NCBI GenBank assembly: GCA_963758335.1
Contig: CAVWVF010000003.1
Span: 372,001 to 436,000, forward strand
Reading direction: 5' to 3'
Length of the DNA: 64,000 nucleotides
Source: Roseiarcus sp963758335
Lineage (GTDB): Bacteria; Pseudomonadota; Alphaproteobacteria; Rhizobiales; Beijerinckiaceae
Under the pieces are notes generated by a model. It did not search any database and was not told where the DNA came from. It saw only the letters and a list, made by a program, of their open reading frames with translations. Each line of letters begins with the position of its first letter. Positions within the stretch are counted from its first letter, which is position 1. Made by a program: the position numbers and the translations under genes. This document shows positions 29,189 through 39,984 of this stretch, in pieces.

Positions 29189-30112
29189 ATGAGGAGGGTG
29201 CGGTGTCTTTGTTGGAAGGACATTGATCGACAGAAACTCAGCATCAGTCCCGCCACCGTTGAACTCCATGAGATTCAGGCAACGGTGCTGCGTTATCGAC
29301 CGGAGCCGTACTACGGCACGCACGTCCTGCTCCACATCGACGATGCGCCGAGCGGCCGCCAGTTTCTGCGGAGGCTCGCGCCGCATGTCGCTTCCGCAAC
29401 TGACTGGTGGTGCAACGCTGGCGATGCCTGGATTGCGGTTGCGATCAGCTATACCGGACTGGTGGCGTTGGGCGTGCCAGAGGAGTTGCTTCAAAGCTTT
29501 CCGGAGACATTTCGGGTTGGAATGGCGGCTCGTGCCGATATCCTTCTCGACAGCGGCGAGAACGATCCGAAGAACTGGGACGAGCCCGTTCGGCAGCGGA
29601 CGGATTCATATCGCCGTCATCATCTTCAGCGACACCGAAGAGAAGTGGCGCCGCGCCATGGAGTTGGCGCGGCAGCATTACGACGGATTATCCGGGGTTA
29701 CAGTCCTGGTCACTCAGGACTTCGGCGCCCAGCCGGGCGACCTCAATCCGCTTGGCTTCAAAGACAGTATCGGCCAGCCTGCCATCGAGGGCAGCGGTGT
29801 CGATGCCCTGCCCGGACAAGGACGCCCCATCAAGGCTGGCGAATTCACCCTCGGTTACCCCGGCGAGGCCGGCGTGCCGCTTGCGATGCCGCAGCCGGAG
29901 GTGCTCGGGCGCAACGGCACCTTCCTCGGCCTGCGCAAGTACCAATCGCGGGTCGGTGCGTTCAACCAATTCCTGCGCGACAACGCTCAAACCGACGAAG
30001 AGCGGGAGTTGCTGGCAGCGAAGCTTTTCGGTCGCTGGCGTAGCGGCGCCCCATTGACCTCGCGCCGGTCAAGGACGACCCGGCGCTCGGCGAGGACCCG
30101 AAGCGCCGGCAC
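29189..30112 (+). pseudogene. DyP-type peroxidase, frameshifted and 3'-deleted
   Basis: The frame gives ATVLRYRPEPYYGTHVLLHI, WWCNAGDAWIAVAISYTGL and VALGVPEELLQSFPETFR. It shifts near 29600 and continues MELARQHYDGLSGVTVLVTQ, LGFKDSIGQPAIEG and RNGTFLGLRKYQSRVGAFNQ, then shifts again near 30058 (LAPVKDDPALGEDP). This is the N-terminal and middle part of a haem-dependent dye-decolourising peroxidase. The C-terminal haem-binding half is missing; the sequence runs directly into a carboxymuconolactone decarboxylase. Confidence 0.75.
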
Positions 30113-30499
30113 GTGCTGGGCGACTCCTACGTCGACCGGGCGCTGGCAAACACCAATGACTTCAATCGCGAATTTCAGCGGCTGGTGACCGAATACTGCT
30201 GGGGCGAGGTGTGGGGCGAAGAGACCTTATCGCCTCGAGAACGCAGCATTCTCACTCTGGGTATGGTCGCCGCGCTCGGCAAGATGGGCGAGTTCGCCAA
30301 TCACGTCCGCGGGGCGCACGTCAACGGCCTGACGCGGAACGAATTGCGGGCGGAGCTCATCCAAATCGCCGTCTATTGCGGGATTCCGGTCGGCGCCGAC
30401 TGCTTTCAGGTGGCAGCATCCTATGCGAGAGCAAGGAGAGCTGAGGGACACGATCGGTCCGTCGAACTTTCCATCAGCAAGAGCCAACAAGCGCGCTAG
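30113..30499 (+). pseudogene. Carboxymuconolactone decarboxylase family protein, 5'-truncated
   Basis: The frame VLGDSYVDRALANTNDFNRE, then CWGEVWGEETLSPRERSILT, LGMVAALGKMGEFANHVRGA and IAVYCGIPVGADCFQVA is the CMD domain (AhpD-like fold). It resembles PcaC, which decarboxylates 4-carboxymuconolactone in protocatechuate breakdown. The N-terminal 20 or so residues are missing because a deletion fused it to the DyP peroxidase. A GTG at 30113 might still serve as a start. The usual CxxC is not evident. Confidence 0.7.
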
Positions 30500-30511
30500 A
30501 AAGATTCACAC

Positions 30512-31597
30512 ATGTCCGATCACATCTCCGGTCCTCGCGCCATCGCCGATCCGGTCATCGATATCACGGACGTCTACGCCTTTCCTTGTCCGGAGAGTCC
30601 ACGACATCTCATCCTGATCATGAATGTGTTCCCGTACGCCGGCCCGTCCGCCCTCTTTTCCGATGCCGTCATTTACCGGCTGCGCGTGCGTTCCGTTTCG
30701 ATCGCGCCCGACGGGCGCGCCTTCGCTTTTGCAACTCTTTGACTGCACGTTTGGCGGCGCACAGCCGGTGCAAGAGGGCCGCTGCACGCTGCCGACCGGA
30801 GAGGTGGTCGCATTTCATGTGAGTGACGAGAGCGGCGGCAGAGGGAAAGGCCTGCAGCTCTTCGCGGGACAGAGGTCCGATCCATTCTTCCTCGACGGCC
30901 CGATGGCCGAAAGGACCATCGCAACAGGACAGCTCGCCTTCAAGGAAGTCGGTTCCGACCGGCTCTACGGCAAGAATGTCTTGGGGATCGTCCTCAGAAT
31001 CGAGTGGCCGACCCTGCTCAAGGGGGGCCGATGTTTGCTGTGGTCGGCGAGACTCTGAGCGCCGGCAAACGGCCGGTGCGGTTGGAACGCGTCGGGCGGC
31101 CGGAAATCAAAAACATCACCCTCAGCGCCAAGATCTACGATACCGTGAATCGGGATCTCGAGGTTCGCGACATCTATAACGAAGAGGACGCCTTCAACCT
31201 TTCCAAGAACTACGTCGGCGCGTATCGGGCGCGGCTGAACGCCAACCTCGCTTTTTTCGACTGCCTCGACGGTAAGGTCGATTGGCCGCTCGATCCGCAC
31301 GGGAACCATCCGCTGACCGAGCTCCTGCTCTACGATTTCCTGGTTGTGGACGCGTCCAAGCCGTTCTCTGAAACAAGCTACTTCGAGATCGAGCAGGCGA
31401 TGCTCGAAGGACGCCCGCACGCGAGTTGCGGGGGACGTTGGCTCAACGAGGACCTCGTCGACTTTCTTCTTACGCTCTACGTCAACGCCGGAAAGGGTCC
31501 CCGCATCCAGGACGGCGTCGACGGCCCGATCGCCTGGTCGACGAAGGTGTTCCCCTACATGGCGGCGCCGAATCGTCCGGAGGCCGCCTCGTCATGA
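30512..31597 (+). pseudogene. DUF4331 family protein, two frameshifts
   Basis: Three frame segments make up one protein: MSDHISGPRAIADPVIDITD with VYAFPCPESPRHLILIMNV; then CTFGGAQPVQEG and VLGIVLRIEWPTLL; then GGPMFAVVGETLSAGKRPVR, RPEIKNITLSAKIYDTVN and VKVFPYMAAPNRPE-like sequence at the end. DUF4331 proteins are beta-rich and of unknown function. The breaks are near 30735 and 31015. It follows the CMD gene by 13 bp and overlaps the next gene start, so the group was probably an operon. Confidence 0.7.
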
Positions 31598-32568
31598 TTG
31601 TCGAACGGCCGCTACTCTCGTGTTGCTCATCTCGGCTGGGCTTCTCGGATACGATGTGGCGGCCTATTATCTCTACTCGCCCTGGACCCGAGACGGTCGC
31701 GTTCGGGCGGACGTCGTCACCGTCGCGCCAGATGTGTCAGGCTATGTCACCGATGTGCGAGTTCGCAGCAATCAGTCCGTAAAAAAGGGAGACATCCTTT
31801 TTGTCGTTGATCCAGACCGATACCGCCTCTCCCTGGCCAATGCAGAAGCAACAGTCGCTGCTCGTCTGGCTCAATATCAAATGTTGCAACAGCAATTCGA
31901 GCGCCGATCGAAGTTGACCCTGAACCTCTCCATCACTCCGGAAGACCTGGACAATGCGCGTCGCCAGGCCGACTCAGCCAATGCGAGTTACAAGCAGGCG
32001 TTTGCAGATCGCGATCTTGCGGCTCTCAATCTCAGGCGGACCGAAGTGCGCGCGACCGTCAACGGGTTCGTCACGAACCTCAATCTCGTCAAGGGCGACT
32101 ATGCATCGCCGGGAAAGCCGGTGCTGGCGCTCATCGACAGCAACTCCTACTACGTGGACGCATATTTGGAGGAGACCAAGATCCCGCAAGTCAAGATCGG
32201 CTCGCCGGCCGTCATTAAGCTAATGAACGGAGCGCCGGCGCTGCAAGGAAGCGTCGAAGGCGTTGCTCGCGGCATTACCGACTCCGACAACCACGATGGA
32301 CCCGAACTTCTCGACAACGTAAACCCGACCTTCACCTGGGTCAGGTTGGCGCAGCGCATTCCGGTCCGCATCCGCCTGACGAATATTCCCCCCTGACGTT
32401 CTCGTCAGCGCAGGGATGACGTGCACTGTGGTTTTGCAGGATGGCGCGCACCCTCAAATTGGAGCGAGCGCCAAGCGGTTGTTTGCGGCAGTTCTGGACT
32501 GGTTCAAGGGCCAAGCAGTTGCAAGCGCTCAGACGCCAACGCAACAGACAGCTTCTCGCGGTCCTTAA
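31594..32568 (+). pseudogene. HlyD/EmrA-like membrane fusion protein, frameshifted
   Basis: After a start overlapping the DUF4331 stop, a shift near 31605 leads to the membrane anchor AATLVLLISAGLLGYDVAAY. The periplasmic part has RVRADVVTVAPDVSGYVTDV (biotinyl-lipoyl half motif), a coiled coil (AEATVAARLAQYQMLQQQFE) and the second half motif RATVNGFVTNLNLVKGDYAS. A shift in a run of six C near 32390 splits off VLVSAGMTCTVVLQDG. It resembles AaeA-type adaptors for aromatic-acid or drug efflux. The inner-membrane pump gene is not present. Confidence 0.8.
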
Positions 32569-32773
32569 CTGAAAAGCTGCTCGTGAGGTATCGCTTGCGT
32601 TGCGCAAGGTGAAGCTTGTTGAGCCCATGCGGGCAGCGCGTTGAACGTTGAACCGGGGGCGCGCAATTCGCTCCTTAGCTCCAAATCTGAATTTGCTGTT
32701 GTTTTCGCGTCTTTAATGGCCGTAGCGCCGTAGCGGGCTGCGGTTTGTAAGTTGTCGGCATGAAAGTCGGGTT

Positions 32774-34777
32774 AGCCCGACTTTCTCAACTGGGGCACGG
32801 AATTGGAATTTTGTTGAAAAAACCGGAGTCAATACAAAGGATGACAAGCCGAAAACGAGTGTAGTGAAGACCTAACCCCTTTTCTGGGTCAGCTTTCGGC
32901 GTAGAATCGCGTGGCATGTACTTGCGATTCACCCGGCGAAGGAATAACGGCAAAGAGCACCGTTACTGGAGCATTGTCGAAAGCAAGCGCTGTGCTGGCG
33001 GCCGGGGGGTCCAGCGCCCGGTGCTGTATCTGGGCGAGATCAACGACAGCCCGCATGCGGCTTGGTCGCGGGTCATCAAGGCCTTTGACGAGGAGAGCCA
33101 ACGGCCGCGCCAGCTCGCGCTGTTCCCGGCCGGGCGGGACGTTCCCGATCACGCCGCGGGCTTCGGCGTGCAGGTGCGGCTCGACGCGATGGAGCTGCAT
33201 CGCCCGCGCCAATGGGGCGCGTGCTGGCTGGCGTGCCATCTCTATGAGCAACTCGAACTGGATCGGTTCTGGACGCCGCGGCTGCCCGACTCGCGCGAGG
33301 GGACCCGCTGGCGGCATATCTTGCAGACGCTCGTCTGCTATCGACTGATCGATCCCGGAAGCGAGTGGCGATTGCATCGGCTGTGGTTCGAGCAGAGCGC
33401 GATGGCGGATCTGCTCGGCGAGGACTATGCGCTGGTCGAGAAGAACGCGCTCTATCGCTGCCTCGACAAGCTGCTGGCGCACAAGGCGGCGCTGTTCGAT
33501 CACTTGCGGGCGCGTTGGCAGGATCTGTTCGGCGCCAAGTTCGAGGTTCTGCTGTACGATCTGACGAGCACCGATTTCGAGTCCGATCCGCCGGACAACG
33601 ACGCCGACAAACGTCGGCACGGCTACAGCCGCGACAAGCGCAGCGACTGCGTGCAGGTGGTCATCGCCCTGATCGTGACGCCCGAGGGCTTGCCGCTGGC
33701 CTACGAGGTGCTCCCCGGCAACACCGCCGACAACGCCACGCTGCGCGGCTTCCTCGAGAAGATCGAGGCGCAGTGCGGCAAGGCGCAGCACATCTGGGTG
33801 ATGGACCGCGGCATTCCGACCGAGGAGGTGCTGCGCGAGATGCGCCAGGCCGATCCGCCGATCTCGTATCTGGTCGGCACGCCCAAGGGCCGGCTCACGA
33901 AAATGGAGAAGGCGCTGCTCGCCCGGCCTTGGCAGGCCGTGCGCGAAGGCGTCGATGTCAAGCTGCTGGCGCAAGAAGAGGAGCTCTACGTGCTGGCGCG
34001 CAGCAGCGCGCGCATCGCCAAGGAGCGCGCCATGCGCCGGCGCAAGCTGAAATGGCTGTGGGCGCGGCTCAAAGAGCTTTCCGCCATGAGCCTGACCCGC
34101 GAGGAATTGCTGATGAAGCTCGGCGCGGCGCGCGCCAAGGCGCCGGCCGCCTGGCGCATCGTCGACGTCGAAGTCGACCCGCGTATCGCCACGTTCACCT
34201 ATGCGCTCGACCGCGACAAGGTGCGCAGCGTGCGACGGCGCGAAGGCCGCTATCTGCTGCGCACCAATCTATGCGGACGCGAGCCGGCCGAGATGTGGCG
34301 ATTCTATATCCAGCTCACCGAGGTCGAGGCCGCGTTCAAGACCCTCAAGGACGATCTGCAACTGCGTCCGATCCACCATCAACTGATCGAGCGCGGCGAA
34401 GCGCACATCTTCGTCGCTTTCCTCGCCTATTGTCTCCACGTCACCCTGCGCGCGATGCTCAAGCCGCTGGCGAACGGCCTCACGCCGAGGGCCGTCTTGG
34501 ACAAGTTCGCCGCCGTGCAGATGCTCGACGTTCACTTCCCCACCACCGACGGCCGCACGCTCGTGCTCAGCCGCCATACCGAACTCAACGCCGACCAGAA
34601 GCTCTTGGTCAGGCAGCTCAACCTCGAGCTGCCCCCGCAACCCCCACCACGGATCACCGCCGCCGGCCATATCGCTCGGGCGCCTGCCCACCCCGTGTAG
34701 TGAAGACTTTTTCGCCCGACCCCCCATTCTATGGGCATTTGCGGCGCTCTTACTCCGCCAGTTGGGAAAGTCGGGCT
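32774..34777 (+). mobile_element. IS1634-type element, 2.0 kb
   Basis: The left end AGCCCGACTTTCTCAACTGG (32774) and the complement of the right end, ending at 34777, agree at 19 of 20 positions. Inside, the word TGTAGTGAAGAC stands in direct orientation before (32860) and at the end of (34696) the transposase gene. The left flank AAAGTCGGGTT makes a palindrome with the terminal repeat. No clear target duplication is visible. It sits between the HlyD remnant and a dead ABC permease. Confidence 0.75.
32916..34700 (+). CDS. IS1634 family transposase
   Basis: An intact 594-aa DDE transposase. Key segments are KFEVLLYDLTSTDFES (first Asp), EVLPGNTADNATLRGF, HIWVMDRGIPTEEVLREM (second Asp) and the C-terminal YIQLTEVEAAFKTLKDDLQL with the catalytic Glu, followed by HIFVAFLAYCLHVTLRAM. 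The length and order match IS1634-type enzymes. The stop codon TAG is part of the repeated word TGTAGTGAAGAC. No lesions were seen, so it may be active. Confidence 0.9.
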   Translation: MYLRFTRRRNNGKEHRYWSIVESKRCAGGRGVQRPVLYLGEINDSPHAAWSRVIKAFDEESQRPRQLALFPAGRDVPDHAAGFGVQVRLDAMELHRPRQWGACWLACHLYEQLELDRFWTPRLPDSREGTRWRHILQTLVCYRLIDPGSEWRLHRLWFEQSAMADLLGEDYALVEKNALYRCLDKLLAHKAALFDHLRARWQDLFGAKFEVLLYDLTSTDFESDPPDNDADKRRHGYSRDKRSDCVQVVIALIVTPEGLPLAYEVLPGNTADNATLRGFLEKIEAQCGKAQHIWVMDRGIPTEEVLREMRQADPPISYLVGTPKGRLTKMEKALLARPWQAVREGVDVKLLAQEEELYVLARSSARIAKERAMRRRKLKWLWARLKELSAMSLTREELLMKLGAARAKAPAAWRIVDVEVDPRIATFTYALDRDKVRSVRRREGRYLLRTNLCGREPAEMWRFYIQLTEVEAAFKTLKDDLQLRPIHHQLIERGEAHIFVAFLAYCLHVTLRAMLKPLANGLTPRAVLDKFAAVQMLDVHFPTTDGRTLVLSRHTELNADQKLLVRQLNLELPPQPPPRITAAGHIARAPAHPV

Positions 34778-34915
34778 AGGTTCACGGGATCCAACGCAAA
34801 AGAGATTTGGCACGTCGGAAACCCCCGCCCCCGAGATCGCCAACGTGCCGCGCGACGTTGCGGGGCGCGTCCAGGGCGTTAATTAAGGGCGTCGCGGGGG
34901 CAATCAGAACCTATA

Positions 34916-35824
34916 TCGTGGGTAGCTCTACTACCTCGCAGATTGTCCGCGGGAGCATGCATTGCCGCGGCCCTGTTGGCGGGGTTCCTGATCGGATTGG
35001 TGCAGGGCGCGTTGATCGTCTTCCTTCGCGCCCGTCTTTCATAATTACCCTTTCTGGACTGCTGGTGTGGTTGGGCGTGCATCATGTCCTGCTTAGCCAG
35101 CGCGCAGGCGAGCTCGAAATCGATGACCCATTTCTTCTGGCCATTGCTTCCACGTTCTTGCCGTCCTGGTTGACTGGAGTTCTGATTTTCACGGCCTCAG
35201 GCATGGTGTTTTTGCCGCTCGCTTTAGGCCGGTCAAGGCGCCGATTATCAACGACCAAATTACGGATTGTGGGGCGCAACGCCTTTTATGCCCTGATTTT
35301 GGCCACCATCGCGTTTGCGCTAGAAAACATGGAAACATGACTATGGCGTTCCGTTCCTATTGGTTCTTTTGCTGACGCTTGCGGCGGTATTGACTGTCAT
35401 TACCGAGTTTACGCCGCTCGGCGTGCATATTTTCGCGATCGGCGGCAACGCCGAATCGGCCCGCAGAGCGGAAATTAATGTCGCAGGCGTGCGGATCGCC
35501 ATGTTTTCATCGTGCTCGACCTTCGCAGTTGTCGCCGGCGTCGTCCTCGCCTCGCGTCAGCTTGCAGTTGATGCGACGACAGGCGGCGGAACTCTCGCGC
35601 TTGACGCGATTGCGGCGGCGGTAATTGGCGGCACCAGCCTCTTTGGGGGCCGTGGTCGCGCTTTAGGCGCACTTCTAGGCTCCGTCGTGGTCGCAAGCGT
35701 TGAAAACGGTCTCGACCTGCTTGGCCTGTCCGGCGACTTCAAGAGCATTGCAACGGGGCTGATGCTTTTTCTCGCTGTTTCCTTCGATATGATGCTGCGA
35801 CGGCGCCGAGCTTCGTTGACGTAA
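34916..35824 (+). pseudogene. Sugar-type ABC transporter permease, frameshifted and 5'-truncated
   Basis: Hydrophobic segments resemble the ribose/xylose permease family (BPD_transp_2). They are AAALLAGFLIGLVQGALIVF, SFIITLSGLLVWLGVHHVLL, then after shifts VLLLTLAAVLTVITEFTPLG, VHIFAIGGNAESARRAEINV, AAAVIGGTSLFGGRGRALGA and LGSVVVASVENGLDLLGLS. The EAA-like loop is in the FAIGGNAESA region. Frame breaks occur near 35040 and 35340. The N-terminal half is missing next to the IS1634-type element. ATPase and binding-protein genes are not present. Confidence 0.75.
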
Positions 35825-35833
35825 CGGCGAACG

Positions 35834-38800
35834 TCACTGACGCGATGCGACGTCTGGATGGGAAGGCAACGTGAATTGAAAGACGGCGCCGTGGGGCGCA
35901 TTGGCGCTCGCCCACAATCGTCCGCCATGCGCTTCAATGATCGAACGGCAGATCGACAGCCCCAGACCCAAGCCGTTCGGCTTGGTCGTGTAGAAGGCCT
36001 CGAAGAGACGGTCAAAAGCAGCCCGCGCCAGTCCCGGACCCGAATCGCGGACGGCGACGAGCACGTCGCCCAATTCAGTCCCACCCGTCGTGATCAGCAG
36101 TTTCCGCGGCCCTTCGCTCATTGCGCTCATCGCCTCGACGGCGTTGAGGATCAGGTTGAGGATCACCTGTTGCAGTTCTACCCGGTCGCCTTGAACCAGC
36201 GGTAAGCCCTCGGCCAGCTCTGCTTGCACCGAGACGCCGTTCTTCATCGCTTCGGTTCGGGTGATCTCGATCACCTCGCGGATCGCGGCGTTGATCTCCA
36301 CGCGCTCGTGGCGTGGCGGCGCCCCTTTGATCAGAGCGCGAATCCGGCCGACGACGGCGCCCGCCCGGTCGCCGTCCCTGACAATGCGGCTGAGCGCTTG
36401 CCGCACCTCGTCCAGGTTCGGCGGCTCGGCGGTAAGCCAGCGCAACGCCGCCCCGGCGTTGGCTACCGTCGCGGCGATCGGCTGGTTCACTTCATGGGCG
36501 ATCGACGCCGTGAGCTGCCCCATCGTCGCGACCCGGTTCGCGTGCGCCAGCTGTGTATGCGTCTCGCGGTAGCGCCGCTCGCTCTCGCGCGCCTCTGTTT
36601 CGGTCCGCTTGCGCTCCGTCAAATCGAGAACGAAAGGACGGTTTGGTCGTTGCGTTCATCGAGGGCCGCCGCCTCAACCAGAACCGGCATGCGGCTGCCG
36701 CCTTTGCGGAAGTACTCCTTCTCGATCGGCTGGGCAGTACCGGTCGCCTTCAGTGCGGAAAGGGCCTGTTCTACGCGGCTGTCCCATTCAGGCGGCGTCA
36801 GATCCCTCCAGCTTATGCGGCCCGAGAGGAGGTCCTTACGGTCGAATCCCAACATGTGGAGAAATGCGTCATTGGCCTCGACAATCCGACCCTTGTCCTC
36901 CCCAATGCAGATCCCGATGATATTGGCGTCGACCAGGCGCCGGATCTTGGCTTCCGTTCAGCGAGGTCTCGGTAGAGATGGGTGTTCTCCAGCGCGATCG
37001 CCGTCTGAGAGGCGAGGAGCTTCAGAACCGCCATCCGGGCCGGCGCGAAGGCGCTGCGGGTCAGGTTGTTCTCGAGGTAAAGCACGCCGTTAAGCTTGCC
37101 TTGGTTGATCAAGGGCAGGCAGAGAATGGAGCAGGTCTGCCGCTCCCGAATGTAGGGATCCTCGGCAAACGTGGACTGGGCCGCGGCGTCGTCGAGAATG
37201 ACGCTCTCCCGGGTGCGCAACACATAGTGGAGCACCAACTCCGGCAGCAGGGTCTGGGCCACGGCCTCGTCGCATAGCTGCACAATGACCGAGTCGCCTC
37301 GGGTTGCGGCCTCCGCCTCTATCCGCTGCTCAACCCCTCGCGGAAGAATCAACAATCCTCGCTCGGCACCTGCCTGCTCGATCGCTGTGCGCATGAGCGT
37401 GTCGATCAGCTTTTCAAAAACGATCTTGCGACACCTTGATCACGGTCGCGAGGTCGAGCTGTTCAACCGGCGTCCCGATCGTGCTAGTTGGACCTGGCGT
37501 CGGCCCTTCCGCCCTGAGGTGCGGATACAGTTCCTCGAGTTGCCGAACCTTGCCATCGCGCCCCACCGCAGGTAGCCGTAGCGGGCCTCTCTCAGGTACG
37601 CGCGCGCGCTCGTCTCAAAGCCGCGCGCTGCGTAAAAACGGGAGGCGAGCTCGTTGGCGAGCGCCTCATTATGGACGAAGCCGTTGTCGCGTGCCGAGCG
37701 GATGGCCTGTTCATAGAGGCGCATCGCGTCAAGGTCGCGGCCCTCGAGGCGCGCAATCTCCGCACCGACCAGCGCGGCCCGGTTCTCGAAATTCTCAGGG
37801 CAATTCTGGGCCCAGACCTGCAATTGCCGGTGATGCGCAGCCGCGGCATCGAGATGCTGCTGCCGCTTGCCGGCCGGTGCGGAGTCGCAATAGGCGGCTT
37901 TGGCCAGTGCGCCGTAAAAGTAATACTCGGCGTCCTCGAACAACAAAGACGAGGTTCCCAGCAGCTGTTGCGCCTTCGATGCAGCGGCGATTGCCGTCGC
38001 ATGGTCGCCGGCAAAATAATGCGCCTGTATTTTTCGGATCCAGTACAAACACGCAGCGAACCTCAGCGCCGGGTTGCCGGTCAGATGGTTTTCGATCCGA
38101 AGCTCGTTGAACTCCCCGTCGTCAAGGCAACCGAATGTCGGCGTCAAGCCGCAAAGCATCCGAGCCAGCGCGAGTTGCGTCGAGATGATGTCAATGACGA
38201 GGCCGAACCGCGCCTTCTTGGCGAATGCGAGGCCGTGCTCGGCTTCGGCTTGTACATCAGACAGCGGCTCGCCGGCGAAGCGAAGGTTCGAGTTCAGGTT
38301 GTTGCAACTATAGGCTGCATACGTAAGGTCTCCGATCCGGTTCGCCGCTTCGAATGCGCGGCGCAGAATATCACGGCACGCCCGCACGTGTTTCATCCAG
38401 AGCACGACGAAAACCCCGAAGCCAAGATACGTGCGCGCCTCGAAGCTCTTTAGCCCGCGTCGTTCGACGAGTTCATAGCCGAGTTGGCCGAATCGAAATC
38501 CGGCCTTATAGTCGCCGAAGCGCGGTCCGGCGATCGTGGCGAGCCATACATAGGCGAGACACGAAGGATCACTGTTGCCATGCTCGAGGCTGAGACTGAC
38601 CGCCTTGCAGGTCATGAGGGCAGCCAGGTTCGCATCCGTAAACACGGCCGGCGGCAAGGCCTTACTCAGAACGTCGACGGTCGCGAGGGACGCCGGGTCC
38701 ATCCGCGGCAAATCGCTAAGGGACTCGATTGTCCGGTCCCCAAGCAGTGACCAGATACGCTTGTATTCGCGTCGCACCTCCTCGTCTTTCGGATGGGGTG

Positions 38801-39681
38801 ACCACTCGATACCGACGTGCCGGAGGTAGTCGAGACAAATAGCGACCGCGCGGCCGCCCTGGTCGAGGGCCGTGCACACATCGATCCGCAAACACGCGAC
38901 GACGGCTCGTTCGATCGTTGTCACGGCGCGATTGGACGGTGCCAGCAATCGCTCCTCTGCGACCGCAAACTGGCCCGTCAAGAATTCGCATTCGGCCCGT
39001 TTGAACTCCAGCTCGAAGATCAGCTCGTGCCGGCGCTCCCAGCTGTCCTCCGGCAGCAGCGCCGCACCGGCATTCAGATAGGTGAGTGCCGACGCGTAGG
39101 CCGTGGAGGATCTGGCGCGCTGGCCGGCGAGCAGATTAAACTCGGCCAGTTGCTCCCGCTCCTCGCGCGAAGTGATCAAGGACGCCCCGCGGTTGAGCTG
39201 ATGGACGATGTCGAAGATTGTCTCGTCCCGCTTTTCCGGGGGCGTCTGCGCGGCGAGGAGCCGCCCGATCCGCAGATGGGTTTGGGGACGCAATGCCGCC
39301 GGGATCAGCGAATAGGCGGCTTCCTGAATCCGGTCGTGAACAAACTTGTAGGCGCCCTCCAGCTGCTCAACGAGTTCCTGACGAAGCGCCTCCCAGAGCG
39401 CAGCGTGGATCTGCGCCTCCGAGACCCCTAGCACGATCGAAAGCATGGCGACTGTAGCAACATTGCCAAGGGAGGCGAGCTACTGCAAAGCCTGCTGCGT
39501 GTCGGCCGGCAGGCGAGTCAGCCTTCCGACCATCAGGCCGATGACGTTCTCCGTGTAACCTTTGGCATGGATGCGATCGAGATGCCATGACCAGCAGGCC
39601 GCGGCGTGATCGAAAGTGAGTAAGTCTTCGTCGGCGAGCGCGTGCAGAAACTGAATCACGAAAAACGGATTGCGGTTTTGT
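35834..39681 (-). pseudogene. Giant AAA-GAF-PAS-histidine kinase, multiply frameshifted and 5'-truncated
   Basis: From the 5' side (39681 downward) the pieces run as follows. First comes an ATPase-type helical region, NPFFVIQFLHALADEDLLTF and EGAYKFVHDRIQEAAYSLIP. A long tetratricopeptide-like stretch follows, to about 37600. Next is a GAF domain (CSILCLPLINQGKLNGVLYL) and a PAS segment (ISWRDLTPPEWDSRV). Last is a kinase core with the H-box TASIAHEVNQPIAATVANAG, the N-box QQVILNLILNAVEAM, and the G-boxes VRDSGPGL and GLGLGLSICRSI. Proteins of this layout exceed 1700 aa and begin with a Ser/Thr-kinase-like domain, which is lost here. Frame breaks occur near 39446, 37440, 36900 and 36620. Confidence 0.8.
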
Positions 39682-39832
39682 CATGCACGAGCTGCGCCAA
39701 CGGTGCGGCGCGTTGCGGATCGCAGTTCCTCCCGCCCCAGCCAACCGCATAGTAACCTTAAAAATCAATGGCTTACGTGCAAGATCAAGCCCCAAAGTGC
39801 CCCACGCGGTGCCCCATTCAGTGCCTCATTTC

Positions 39833-39873
<41 letters not shown>

Positions 39874-39984
39874 TACATCAGCGGCGGGCAGGCACAACGG
39901 GTTCATGTGAGGGACTATAAATTCTTGCCGGAACGAAGCTTGACAAAACGAGTCGGACAATCGTGCAGACGCAGCGCTTAAAAT

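Noticed and set aside
33365..34882. Long second plus-strand frame over the IS1634-type transposase
   Set aside because: It is a +1 shadow of the transposase with no domain; the transposase frame has the DDE motifs.
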